From: Micromonospora sp. DSM 45708
GTDB lineage: Bacteria; Actinomycetota; Actinomycetes; Mycobacteriales; Micromonosporaceae
NCBI RefSeq assembly: GCF_039566955.1
Contig: NZ_CP154796.1
Coordinates: 6,820,001-6,884,000, forward strand
Direction of reading: 5' to 3'
Length of the DNA: 64,000 nt
Each line of letters opens with the position of its first letter. Position 1 is the first letter of the stretch. The translations under genes and the position numbers were made by a program. Below the pieces are notes generated by a model. The model made no database searches and was not told the origin of the DNA. It worked only from the letters and a program-made list of their open reading frames with translations. Shown piece by piece: positions 1 through 7,921 of the stretch.

Positions 1-176
1 CTCGCCCGGGACGTACCGGGGTCGGCCACCGTGTGGCTCAAGGCGGGCATACCGTAGACGGATCTACGCGGCGCTTCTGCTTTGGAGTTCTCAATGAACG
101 AGCGGCTCAGCAGGCCGTGGGCGCGCAGCGACTAGTGCTGCCTTCCTCGGTCCTCTGACCCAGATCGACTACAACT

Positions 177-224
177 CGACGTTGTATTCGATGGAGCGGA
201 CGTTACAGCGCGACGTTGTATTCG
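177..224. repeat. 14-bp direct repeat upstream of the excisionase-like gene
   Basis: CGACGTTGTATTCG occurs twice, at 177-190 and 211-224. A third, shorter match to the GACGTT core lies between them at 199-204. The repeats sit about 65-110 bp ahead of the start at 288, a likely place for autoregulation by the excisionase-like protein or binding by a recombination directionality factor. The function is inferred from position only. I see no gene in the rest of 1-287. Confidence 0.5.
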
Positions 225-287
225 CGCAAGGGGTGGCTCGCAATCGGCGCGGCGTGTTGGGGGAGTGGTGGCGTACGCTCGCTGTTG

Positions 288-518
288 ATGTCTGAGACGA
301 CGGGCGAGCTACCGACCGACTGGTGGACGACTACCGACGTGCTGGCGTTCCTGGAGTCAGCGGGAGCGCCGGTCAGCCGTGCTACCTGGGCTTCTTACGT
401 CTCCCGGGGGCAGGCACCCGCCCCGGATCGCATGTTCGGCCGGTCGCCCGCCTGGCGGCCGGATGCCGTCCGGCAGTGGCAGGCTTCCCGCCCCCGTAAG
501 GGTTCGATTGAGGTCTGA
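288..518 (+). CDS. Excisionase-like / AlpA-like small HTH DNA-binding protein
   Basis: The protein has 76 residues if it starts at the ATG at 288; an upstream TTG at 216 would add 24 residues with no similarity to a leader. The sequence has the shape of the small winged-HTH proteins found as excisionases or AlpA-like regulators in actinomycete integrative elements: a TTDVLAFLESAG helix, a SRATWASYVSRGQAPAP turn-helix-wing, and a terminal PAWRPDAVRQWQASRP helix. Such proteins bend DNA at att sites or repress neighbouring genes. It lies inside a segment that ends in a tRNA 3' fragment at 3990, which supports a mobile-element role. No integrase is visible here and it may lie left of the window. 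Confidence 0.6.
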   Translation: MSETTGELPTDWWTTTDVLAFLESAGAPVSRATWASYVSRGQAPAPDRMFGRSPAWRPDAVRQWQASRPRKGSIEV

Positions 519-711
519 CAGCCGCTGACCAGCGCGGGTCGGCCTCTGCTTCGTTCCGTGTTCTTCATGGGTTCTAGTCAACGTGAGCAAGGCTCGACCG
601 CACATGGACTGGTATGGAACCCGCGATGCACGAGCGTGGCACTCCGGTCGCGTAACTGATTGAAGTTGGCCGTTAGACTCCCTGCAAGCACAGCCTGCGG
701 GGAGGTGGCGC

Positions 712-1920
712 ATGCATGTCATTGCCACGTGGACCGGGCAGCGAGCGCGGGCACTGCGGCTGGCGTTGCGCATGACCTTCGACGACTTCGCCGCGCACCT
801 GGGCGTGTCGACCCGTGGCGTGACGAAGTGGGAAGCGCAGCCGGACGTGGAACTGGCGATGCGTACCCAGCAGCTCCTTGACGTGGCGTTGAAGCGGGCG
901 GACGACGACGCAAGGGCGCGGTTCGGGCAGTTCCTTCAAGAGCCGGCGGAGCCGGTCAGAACTCCCGAGCCCGAAGCGGCACCGGTTCGGCCGCTGCCGA
1001 GGGTGAGCCCGCCCCGACAGGTGACGCCGGACCTGCTCCGGTCGCTGCGTCGCGCTCTCCGGGACCACTACACGGCCGACAACCTGCTTGGTCCTCGTAC
1101 GTTGCTGCCGGTCATCACCGCCCACGCCGACACCATCGAGCAGATGGCCCGTAACGCCTCCGGACGATCGCTGGACGATCTGCTACAGGTCGGGGCCGGC
1201 TACGCCGAGTTCGCCGGCTGGCTCCACCAGGACGCGGGCGACGCGGAGGCGGCTACGGCCTGGTACCGGCGGGCGCTGGAGTGGGCGGAAGCGGGCCAGG
1301 ATGACCGGATGGCCGCGTTCGTGCTCACCCGGCGGGCGGTTCAGTCGATCAGCGCTCGCAACGGCGCGCACGCCGCTCGGTTGGCTAACGCTGCTCAGCG
1401 GGACCGAGGGCCAGAGACGCTGCGGATTCGCGCCATCGCGGCGCAGACGGAGGCGCTGGGGCACGCCGTACACGGGGCAGGTAGCGACGCCGACCGCGCC
1501 CTTGACGTGGCCGAGCTGCTGCTTGACGGAGGCGGTGGCGACGCTCCGGCGGAAGGCGACCCGTCTGATGGACGCTACTGCGACCTGCGTCTCTACCTCA
1601 GCATCTCCCGAGCCAAGTGCCACCTGGAACTTGGCCGGGCATCAGCCGCGGTCTCGGCCTTCACCACTGTGCTCGACACGTTGCCGCCGGACTACCATCG
1701 CGACCGTGGCCAGTACCTCGCCCGACTCGCGCAGGCGTACGTCCTTGCAGGAAGCCCGGACGAGGCGTGCGCGTGCGCAGAGGAATCCTTTGCCATCGCG
1801 GTCACGACCGGATCGTCTCGCACCCTCAACGACCTACGTGTTCTGCTCGGCCAGCTACGGCCATGGGCATCCTCCCCGGCCGTAGCCAGGCTGCGTGACC
1901 TGCTGACCGCTGCCACCTGA
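712..1920 (+). CDS. HTH-TPR transcriptional regulator (XRE family)
   Basis: The 402-residue protein has an N-terminal XRE-type helix-turn-helix at about residues 8-55 (FDDFAAHLGVSTRGVTKWE). A Pro-rich linker with several APVRPLP-like stretches follows. The rest is an all-helical, Ala/Arg-rich region with TPR-like repeats (for example EAATAWYRRALEWAEAG and ASAAVSAFTTVLDTLPPDY). This architecture is common in actinomycete regulators that sense a peptide or protein partner through the TPR part. The start is supported by GGAGG at 701-705, six bases before the ATG. The PP2C-like gene follows after 18 bp, so the two are probably one transcript. Target genes are unknown. Confidence 0.75.
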   Translation: MHVIATWTGQRARALRLALRMTFDDFAAHLGVSTRGVTKWEAQPDVELAMRTQQLLDVALKRADDDARARFGQFLQEPAEPVRTPEPEAAPVRPLPRVSPPRQVTPDLLRSLRRALRDHYTADNLLGPRTLLPVITAHADTIEQMARNASGRSLDDLLQVGAGYAEFAGWLHQDAGDAEAATAWYRRALEWAEAGQDDRMAAFVLTRRAVQSISARNGAHAARLANAAQRDRGPETLRIRAIAAQTEALGHAVHGAGSDADRALDVAELLLDGGGGDAPAEGDPSDGRYCDLRLYLSISRAKCHLELGRASAAVSAFTTVLDTLPPDYHRDRGQYLARLAQAYVLAGSPDEACACAEESFAIAVTTGSSRTLNDLRVLLGQLRPWASSPAVARLRDLLTAAT

Positions 1921-1938
1921 CCAGAGAGGCAATCGCCG

Positions 1939-2751
1939 TTGTTCTCGCTAGCAACTGACGCCGCGCCCGGACGCCCCAACGAGGATTTCGTCATCGCCTC
2001 CGCCGACCTGGCGGTGGTGGTGGACGGGGCGGGCATCCCGTTCGGCGGCTGCCACCACGGCGTGGCCTGGTACGCGCGTCAACTCGGCGTCCGGACCTTG
2101 GCCGCACTGGTCACCGCGCCGGACATGCCACTTGCGGAGGGCTTGGCCGAGGGCATCGCCGCCGTGGCAGCGCTGCACGCCGATACCTGCGACCTGTCGG
2201 ATCCCGGTACGCCGTGTGCGGCGGTAGGCATCCTCCGGATCGGAACCGAGCGGGTCGACACGCTGGCGCTTTCTGACGTGAGCGTTGTGGTCGACCTCGA
2301 CACCGGCCCAGAGGTCACCTGTGACCTATCGATCGAAGAAATCAGCGGCACCGAGCCCGCCGCCGTCGTGGGCATGCGTTTCGGCACGCCCGAGCATGCA
2401 GAGGCTTTGACCGCACTTGTGGCCCGGCAGACTGCCACCCGGAATCGGCCCGACGGGTGGTGGGTGGCAGCCGCCGACCCGAATGCGGCTCAATACGCCA
2501 AGGTAGCCACTTATGCCGCAGGCGCGATGCATCGGGCTTCTGCGTTTTCTGACGGTACGACGCGACCGGTTGACCAAATGGATATCTACGGCTGGCCGGA
2601 GTATCTGGACTTGCTCGACAAGCTCGGCCCTGCTGGTCTGATCGCCCACGTCCGATCGATCGAATCGGATGATCCGTACGGCGACCAGTATCCCCGCACC
2701 AAGCGGCATGATGACGCTTCGCTCGCCCAGTTTCTACCGAAGCCGCAATAG
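1939..2751 (+). CDS. PP2C-family protein phosphatase-like protein
   Basis: The 270-residue protein uses a TTG start preceded by GAGAGG. It keeps the landmarks of the PPM/PP2C fold: N14-E15-D16 near the N terminus, D29-G30 followed by a Gly/His-rich turn (GGCHHG), a central LALSDVSVVV strand, S204-D205-G206, and H257-D258-D259 near the C terminus. These correspond to the metal-binding aspartates of Ser/Thr phosphatases. It lacks the usual DGMGG and GDSR wording, so it is a divergent member and its activity is not certain. It follows the HTH-TPR regulator closely, so a phosphatase-regulator pair acting on the same pathway is a reasonable inference. Confidence 0.65.
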   Translation: MFSLATDAAPGRPNEDFVIASADLAVVVDGAGIPFGGCHHGVAWYARQLGVRTLAALVTAPDMPLAEGLAEGIAAVAALHADTCDLSDPGTPCAAVGILRIGTERVDTLALSDVSVVVDLDTGPEVTCDLSIEEISGTEPAAVVGMRFGTPEHAEALTALVARQTATRNRPDGWWVAAADPNAAQYAKVATYAAGAMHRASAFSDGTTRPVDQMDIYGWPEYLDLLDKLGPAGLIAHVRSIESDDPYGDQYPRTKRHDDASLAQFLPKPQ

Positions 2752-2786
2752 CTGGAGGCAGATTAGTCCTGCGTCGGCGCGATCAC

Positions 2787-3839
2787 TTACCGTGTCGTGA
2801 CAATGTGACGCAGCTCCTCTACCGTGAGCCACGGCTTGGTTCGATGGATCATTCGATGGCAGTTTGAGCAAATAAGCGCGAGATCTTCCAGGCGGGTCTT
2901 CGTGGGGCCGGAGACGTGCAGCGGCGTCCGGTGGTGGCATTCGATGTAATCAGTGCCGCGAGGGCCGTAAGTGCGGGCAAAGTCGAAACCGCAGATTTCG
3001 CAGGCGATGGGCATGCCTCGCCGTTTGGCGTCGGCGATTTTCGCGCGTCTGATCTTTGGGTTACGTTCGCGCCGCAGGTGCTGCCGAAGAAGTACGCCAC
3101 CTTCGTCTGCCGTTAGCTCGGCGACGTCCGGGTCTGGCCCAGCCTCGTAGTTCTCTGCGTTGCCGAGAGCGCTTCGAATTGCGGCGGCGAGAGCATGCAT
3201 CTCGGCGGGTCGAGCAAGGAAGTCATCCAAGACCTCCCGATCAAGACGGTTGCCGTTGGTCTTCTTGCCAAGGTAAGCCGGGTGGGACGTAGCGATGTCC
3301 GCAGTCTTGCGGGCAACACCGGCTGAGTTTCGAAAATCTGGACCGCGGTGGTCCATCGAGTGGATTGCAGGAGTTTGGAGGAGTTCCGACAGGTCCTTTA
3401 CTCGTCCATCCATCCGGTCGAGCTGCTTCCAATCGTTCGCCTCTACTAGCGCACACGCTAGAACAATCTCATCGCGCGTCCAGTCAGGGTTAGGCAGGTA
3501 ACGAACGTCGAACCCAAGTGCGCCCAGCCGTTGAGCTACCGTCTTGTCTCCACCGGAGAAGTCGGCGGCGGTAAGCGCGGTTCCCGTGCTCACTCCGTGC
3601 GCGTAACCGGCTATGGCTTTGGAGTCGTAGAGCCGACCGCGGTATTGGAGATAGTACGACCTTGAGCGACCGAACCCGGTTGAACGAAGAAACTCATCGC
3701 GTCCCAGACGGTCGAACTCTGCGATGGCTTCAAGTACCGCGGCGCGCGTGATCTCGGCAAGGGTCACGCTGGGACCATACGGCCCCGGGGCGACAGTCGG
3801 GCGGCCCGTGCCCCGCGTTCGTCTCACTCGTCGTCTCAT
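2787..3839 (-). CDS. ScoMcrA-like HNH restriction endonuclease
   Basis: The 350-residue protein has three parts. The first (about 25-115) resembles the ScoMcrA N-terminal head domain (EFDRLGRDEFLRSTGFG, YDSKAIAGYAHG). The second is a helical part with DWTRDEIVLACALVEANDW and SMDHRGPDFRNSAGVARK. The third is a C-terminal HNH nuclease: CEICG, ECHHRTPLH, LEDLALICSNCHRMIH, with two Cys pairs for zinc and the His-Asn-His core. Related proteins cut modified (methylated or phosphorothioated) DNA, but no SRA domain is evident, so the target modification is unknown. A GTG at 3767 (giving VTLAEITRA) is an alternative start; neither start has a clear ribosome site. It is the last gene before the tRNA fragment. 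Confidence 0.7.
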   Translation of the reverse strand: MRRRVRRTRGTGRPTVAPGPYGPSVTLAEITRAAVLEAIAEFDRLGRDEFLRSTGFGRSRSYYLQYRGRLYDSKAIAGYAHGVSTGTALTAADFSGGDKTVAQRLGALGFDVRYLPNPDWTRDEIVLACALVEANDWKQLDRMDGRVKDLSELLQTPAIHSMDHRGPDFRNSAGVARKTADIATSHPAYLGKKTNGNRLDREVLDDFLARPAEMHALAAAIRSALGNAENYEAGPDPDVAELTADEGGVLLRQHLRRERNPKIRRAKIADAKRRGMPIACEICGFDFARTYGPRGTDYIECHHRTPLHVSGPTKTRLEDLALICSNCHRMIHRTKPWLTVEELRHIVTTR

Positions 3840-3935
3840 TCAGGGGCGTTCGAGGTCGTCTGCCATCGTTCGGCAGTCGCCTATTTCCACAGGTCACGGA
3901 CGGTGTCGGCTGTCGGCGGACGCTGACCGGCAGAC

Positions 3936-3990
3936 CTCGAAAGCGTGTGAGGGTTTACGCCCTCCGCGGGTTCAAATCCCGCCGCCACCG
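3936..3990 (+). other. 3' fragment of a tRNA-Ser(CGA) gene; probable attachment site
   Basis: The stretch reads as the 3' half of a serine tRNA. It has an anticodon loop ctcgaaa (3936-3942, anticodon CGA at 3938-3940), a long variable arm, a T arm (3966-3982, loop ttcaaat), an acceptor strand cgccacc (3983-3989) and a discriminator G. The bases on the 5' side do not form a D arm with the invariant positions, and the anticodon stem has two mismatches. It therefore looks like the displaced tRNA 3' end left where an element integrated into tRNA-Ser. The intact gene would lie left of the window. Confidence 0.6.
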
Positions 3991-4006
3991 CTCGTGAACA
4001 ACGAGG

Positions 4007-4040
4007 ACGCCCGGTCGATCCGTGAGGATCGACCGGGCGT
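4007..4040. terminator. Strong bidirectional hairpin terminator
   Basis: A perfect 15-bp stem (4007-4021 with 4026-4040) closes on a GTGA loop and is followed by TTCTCC. It lies 17 bp after the tRNA-Ser fragment and 20 bp after the stop of the minus-strand gene that ends at 4061, so it can end transcription from both sides. Its position suggests it was the native terminator of the tRNA-Ser gene. Confidence 0.75.
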
Positions 4041-4060
4041 TCTCCGTTCGGGGCCGCCGG

Positions 4061-6535
4061 TCAGCTCGCCGGCTGACTCGCGTCCCGGTGGGCGAGTTGA
4101 TAGGTGGCGTCGATCGCGTCCGCCTCCAGGATCACCGTGACCGGGCCGGCGGGCAGCGTGCAGGCGACCGTCCGCTCGACGGCATAGCCGGTCGGCCCGC
4201 AGTAGCGATGGCCGGCCGAGTCGAAGACCGACAGGCGCGCGTCGCCGGTCCCGCTGGTCCGCTTCCAGGTGATCGACTCCGTGGCCGCGCGTGCGTCGGC
4301 CGGGATCGAGAGGCAGACCCCGAACCGGTCCGCTCCCGTGGTCACCGTGGCCCCCGTCACGCCGGCCGGCAGCGCCGGGCAGGCCGGCGGGCCGTCGGTG
4401 CGGGCGAAGGCGAGGGAGTACGGCCCGTCCGCGTCGCCGTTGCCCGAGTTGAGTACGACGCGGAACGGCGCCTGGCCGGTCAGCTCGCAGTGGTACTGCC
4501 GCAACGAGTACTCGTCGCACACGGCGGCCCCGGTGGCGTCGATCACCGTCATCTCGGGCCAGCCGGCTCCGGTGGCGTCGCCCGGGAACAGCCCGGTGAC
4601 AAGCGCGCCGGCGGGGCTGCTCAGCTGGAGGCAGTCGAACTGTGCCGGGGTGCTCAGTCGGCCCCGCACCGGCGCGTCCTGCCAACCGGTGTCGGACACC
4701 GGCCGGCAGTCGGAGGGCATCCACGGCAGCACCGCGAGCTGGTACCGCAGGCTGTTGTCGATCACCGCCTCGGGTGCGCTGCCGCTGAGCACCAGGGTGT
4801 ACCGCCCGGCGGCGGGAATCGCGCACCGCACGTCCGTGCACACCTTGTGCCCGGTGTCGTCGTAGACGGTTGCGTACTGCCGGTAGTTGTCCTCGCTGGC
4901 AGCCTTGACCCGGAAGGTGCCCTCGGGCAGGTCCAGGATGCGGCAGCGGATGCCGCCGAGCGCGCCGGCCGGTGCGGCGTTGTACGCGCCGGGCGTGACC
5001 GTCGGGCAGCCGGTCGCATCGCCGAGGTCCCGGATCTGCAGCCGGTAGGTCAGGTCGGTGTCCGCCGGTTCCCACCGGGAGAGGTAGGAGACGACGCGGA
5101 AATTGCCGGTCGACGGCAGCACACAGCCGTCCTCCTCCGACCAGTCGGTGCACAGCACGGCACCCTGCTCGTCAACGAGCCAGGAGTAGAGGTCGTTGTA
5201 GCGGTCCGGGGCCCGGTAGACCGTGACCCGCTCGCCGGCCTCGCCGTGGAACGGCTGGCAGTTGGTCTGCAGGGCCGAGGTCTGGTGCACCGTCAGGCTC
5301 GGCTGGTCCCAGGCGAGCCCGGTCGGGCCGGCGCAGCCGTCGGCCCGGTCGAGTCGCGCCACCGCTACCCGGTAGGTGACCGGTTCCCAGTTCGAGTTCC
5401 GCATCAGCAGGGTGTAGGAGCCGGCGGTCGGCGTCACGCAGGAACGCCAGGACTCGTACTCCGTGCACACCACCCGGCCGGCGTCGTCGTACACCTGCCA
5501 GTAGAGGTGCTGGTTCGCGTACTGGTCGATCCGGACGACCACCGGGCCCGGAGTGGCGACCCGCAGCTTCTGGCAGCCGATCCCCTCACTCGGCGGCACG
5601 GTGCCGGTCCCGACCGCCGCGCCCGGGTCACCGAACGCGGTCAGCGGCAGGGCCGGGCAGCCGACCGACCGCGAGATCCGGGGCATCTTCAGGGTGTAGG
5701 CGGCCTTGGTGCCGTAGGTCTCCTCCAGGAAGAGCCGGTACGGCCCGGGCTGGCTGAGCGTGCACTCGGTGGGGTAGCGCACCGGGCAGATCGGCTGGAA
5801 CTGTCCGTCCAGGATGTTGCCCTGGATGTCCTCGGCGCCGCCCGGGTCGGCGAGGTGCAGGACCGTGTCGGTGGGCTGCGTGAACGTGAAGCAGCGGGCG
5901 GCCAGGCCGGCGGGCAGCGTGCCACTGCGTCCGGCCGACGCGAAGGAGAAGAAGCTCTCGGAGAGCGTCGCGCAGTTGGAGGGCGAACGCATCGACTCCG
6001 CCGACAGCGAGTAGGCGCCCTTGCCGGTGCCGTAGTCGAGCTCCACGGTGATCGTGTAGGTGCCGGCGGCGCCCAGCCGGCAGTCGGTCAGGTACGGGCC
6101 GACGTAGCAGGCGTGCGTGCCGTCGGACCCGTGGACCTGCGCCCCGACCCCGTCACCCGACACGTCGCGGAGCCGGATGAAGAAGGTGTCCTGGTCGACG
6201 GTCGAGGTGATCGTCCAGGTCTGGCGGGCGCCGCCCGTGATGGAGGCGCAGCTCACGACCTTGCCGAGCGGCAGCTTGCCGCCGCAGACGGCGGTGGCGA
6301 CCGGCTTCGGCGCGGCGGTGGTCCGGGCCGGCTTCGGAGCGGCGGGAGCGGGTGCCGCCGGAGACGGCTCGGCGGCCGGCCGGGCGGGTCCGGTCGCCGG
6401 GGCCGGCGACGGCTCGGCCACCGGGGCGGCGGTGGCGGGACCGGCCAGCAGACCGGCCGTCGTGGTGCTCAGGGCGGCGATGGCCGCCCACCTCGTCAAA
6501 CGTCTCCACAGTGGATCGGGCACGGTGATACTCAC
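4061..6535 (-). CDS. Secreted protein of seven Cys-rich beta-sandwich repeats
   Basis: With the GTG at 6535 the protein has 824 residues. It begins with a signal peptide (RRLTRWAAIAALSTTTAGLL ... ATAAP), then a Pro/Ala linker of about 50 residues. Seven repeats of about 100-115 residues follow. Each starts near a GCPALP-like Cys, has a second Cys about 20-30 later, then a turn such as VYDDTGHKVC, and a fourth Cys before AAGRYTLVL. Four Cys per repeat suggests two disulfides each. The repeats recall pre-peptidase C-terminal or jelly-roll domains, but no enzyme domain is present. An upstream ATG at 6595 would place the signal peptide too far in. A binding or surface role is a guess. Confidence 0.75.
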   Translation of the reverse strand: MSITVPDPLWRRLTRWAAIAALSTTTAGLLAGPATAAPVAEPSPAPATGPARPAAEPSPAAPAPAAPKPARTTAAPKPVATAVCGGKLPLGKVVSCASITGGARQTWTITSTVDQDTFFIRLRDVSGDGVGAQVHGSDGTHACYVGPYLTDCRLGAAGTYTITVELDYGTGKGAYSLSAESMRSPSNCATLSESFFSFASAGRSGTLPAGLAARCFTFTQPTDTVLHLADPGGAEDIQGNILDGQFQPICPVRYPTECTLSQPGPYRLFLEETYGTKAAYTLKMPRISRSVGCPALPLTAFGDPGAAVGTGTVPPSEGIGCQKLRVATPGPVVVRIDQYANQHLYWQVYDDAGRVVCTEYESWRSCVTPTAGSYTLLMRNSNWEPVTYRVAVARLDRADGCAGPTGLAWDQPSLTVHQTSALQTNCQPFHGEAGERVTVYRAPDRYNDLYSWLVDEQGAVLCTDWSEEDGCVLPSTGNFRVVSYLSRWEPADTDLTYRLQIRDLGDATGCPTVTPGAYNAAPAGALGGIRCRILDLPEGTFRVKAASEDNYRQYATVYDDTGHKVCTDVRCAIPAAGRYTLVLSGSAPEAVIDNSLRYQLAVLPWMPSDCRPVSDTGWQDAPVRGRLSTPAQFDCLQLSSPAGALVTGLFPGDATGAGWPEMTVIDATGAAVCDEYSLRQYHCELTGQAPFRVVLNSGNGDADGPYSLAFARTDGPPACPALPAGVTGATVTTGADRFGVCLSIPADARAATESITWKRTSGTGDARLSVFDSAGHRYCGPTGYAVERTVACTLPAGPVTVILEADAIDATYQLAHRDASQPAS

Positions 6536-6637
6536 GGTCAAACCCCCGTAACTGTCGCGCGACCTGCGCGAGCGAGGAGATGATTCCATGGGCATCGACT
6601 GCGGACAATCAGCTTCTGGGATGCGACGACCAGTCGT

Positions 6638-7168
6638 TCAGCAGGGGCCGTAGCCCTCGTCGAAGAGGCGGCGGGCCCAGTCCGCGTACCCGGCGATGAT
6701 CTTCCGGACGGTGACGCCGTCGTGCAGGAACAGGTACGCGCGGTCGCCGTCGCGGGCGAGCAGCCCGGCGAAGCGGTGGCTGCCGGGCGGCACCGGCAGC
6801 GCGGCGGCGTCGGGGTACGCGGCGCGGACCTCGCCGACCGGCGTGCCGGCGCTGATCCCCTCCGGCGTGGTCATCGGGTCGTCGAGCCAGAGCAGGACGA
6901 GCCGATCGTCGACGAAGATCGGGCTGACCGCGCCGTGCCCGGCCAGCGTGGGTCCGCAGGCCTCCTCGTCGGTGCGCAGCAGGCCGCGCCGGGTCAGGTC
7001 CTCCTCGGTGGCGCCGAACTCCGCGTTGCGCAGGCCGTCCAGGCTGACCACCTCGGCGGCGCCGACCGGTCGGGCCGGCACGTCCGGCCCCTGTGGACGG
7101 ACGCCGCTCCCGGCGACGGAAGCGGCGACCAGCAGCGCAGCGATAAAGCCGAATTGTCGTAGTTTCAT
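6638..7168 (-). CDS. Small exported protein of unknown function
   Basis: The 176-residue protein starts with an ATG at 7168 that overlaps the upstream stop codon (ATGA), so the two genes are translationally coupled. Residues 1-22 (MKLRQFGFIAALLVAASVAG) form a signal peptide or single anchor. The mature part has SLDGLRNAEFGATEEDLTRR, a central CGPTLAG, and ends DWARRLFDEGYGPC, so two Cys could form one disulfide. I do not recognise a family with known function. Similar exported proteins with this FGATEEDL start occur in Micromonosporaceae as far as I recall. Confidence 0.7.
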   Translation of the reverse strand: MKLRQFGFIAALLVAASVAGSGVRPQGPDVPARPVGAAEVVSLDGLRNAEFGATEEDLTRRGLLRTDEEACGPTLAGHGAVSPIFVDDRLVLLWLDDPMTTPEGISAGTPVGEVRAAYPDAAALPVPPGSHRFAGLLARDGDRAYLFLHDGVTVRKIIAGYADWARRLFDEGYGPC

Positions 7169-7779
7169 GCAATCCCCCAGTCCCCAACGGGACCGGGGCG
7201 CGGAGGTTGCTGGTGCGGGCCGGATTGGCGTAGTTCCCACTCCTCGGCCAGCTCGTCCCAGTAGTCGGCGGACAACCCGCGCCGGCCGTGCGCCAGCCAG
7301 CCGGCCGTGTCCCGCTCCAGGTGCAGGCCCAACTCGGCGAACGGGTCGATCCACGCGCCCGGCTCGGCGCCCAGCCGCGCCAGCGCCGTGTTGATCGGCC
7401 ACTGCGCCCGCGGCCGGTCCAGCGCGCCGTCGTAGCGCGGGCCCCAGCTCACGTCGCCGTCCAGCCACACCACCGCCGCCTGATGGCCGAGCCCGCTGGC
7501 GAACTCCGCCTCCAGGTACGCCACCGGCCCGCGCCTCGACCAGCGGGCCAGCAGCTCAGCCAGCGGCGGTGAGAGGACGAGCCGGAACGGGCGTACCGCG
7601 CACGGCTCCTCGGCCGCGAAGTCCGGTGGCTCGCCGGTCAGCTCCGCCACGAGCTGCGGGGTGACCGGCAGCAGCGCGAAGTCCTGCCGGAGCGCGGCCA
7701 GCACCGCGTGGTCCAGGTCGGCGGTCTGCTCGCGCAGCAGCTCCACGTCGGCGACCACGGCACTGAGCTGGTAACTCAT
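7165..7779 (-). CDS. Conserved hypothetical protein
   Basis: The 204-residue protein starts at an ATG with GAGAGGA seven bases upstream. It is soluble, acidic, without Cys-rich or membrane segments apart from a single Cys. Recognisable stretches are VELLREQTADLDHAVLAAL, VVWLDGDVSWGPRYDGALDR and the C-terminal LSADYWDELAEEWELRQ. I cannot assign a family. It is the first gene of a two-gene unit with the exported protein downstream, and it sits just behind the conserved 34-bp element at 7792-7825, which may control it. Confidence 0.65.
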   Translation of the reverse strand: MSYQLSAVVADVELLREQTADLDHAVLAALRQDFALLPVTPQLVAELTGEPPDFAAEEPCAVRPFRLVLSPPLAELLARWSRRGPVAYLEAEFASGLGHQAAVVWLDGDVSWGPRYDGALDRPRAQWPINTALARLGAEPGAWIDPFAELGLHLERDTAGWLAHGRRGLSADYWDELAEEWELRQSGPHQQPPRPGPVGDWGIA

Positions 7780-7791
7780 CCGGTCCTCTCG

Positions 7792-7825
7792 GCGTCCACA
7801 GGCTGTGGATAGAACATGTGTACGA
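7792..7825. promoter_or_regulatory. 34-bp regulatory element, copy 1
   Basis: This 34-bp block matches the reverse complement of 35282-35315 at 33 of 34 positions. It contains the inverted pair TCCACA-ggc-TGTGGA and, next to it, GAACATGTGTAC, which is one change from an actinobacterial LexA/SOS box (GAAC-N4-GTTC). It lies 13 bp upstream of the start at 7779. In both copies it has the same orientation relative to the downstream gene, which argues for a regulatory role. Confidence 0.55.
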
Positions 7826-7921
7826 GCGCTTTCGGTGGCTTGGAGGGGCGGAGAACCCCCCGGGTGGAGCCGGAGGCTCGCCGGCTTCCGGGTGCCGGTG
7901 GTGCTGCCTACCGTCCACCGG

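Noticed and set aside
3902..3990. A complete tRNA-Ser gene of 89 nt
   Set aside because: The length and a near-matching acceptor (ggtgtcg against cgccacc, 6 of 7 pairs) fit. The D arm lacks invariant positions, the spacing is two bases too long and the anticodon stem has two mismatches, so I call a 3' fragment only.
4061..6595. Start of the seven-repeat protein at the ATG at 6595
   Set aside because: This would put 20 polar residues with several Arg ahead of the signal peptide and has no ribosome site; the GTG at 6535 has a G-rich sequence upstream.
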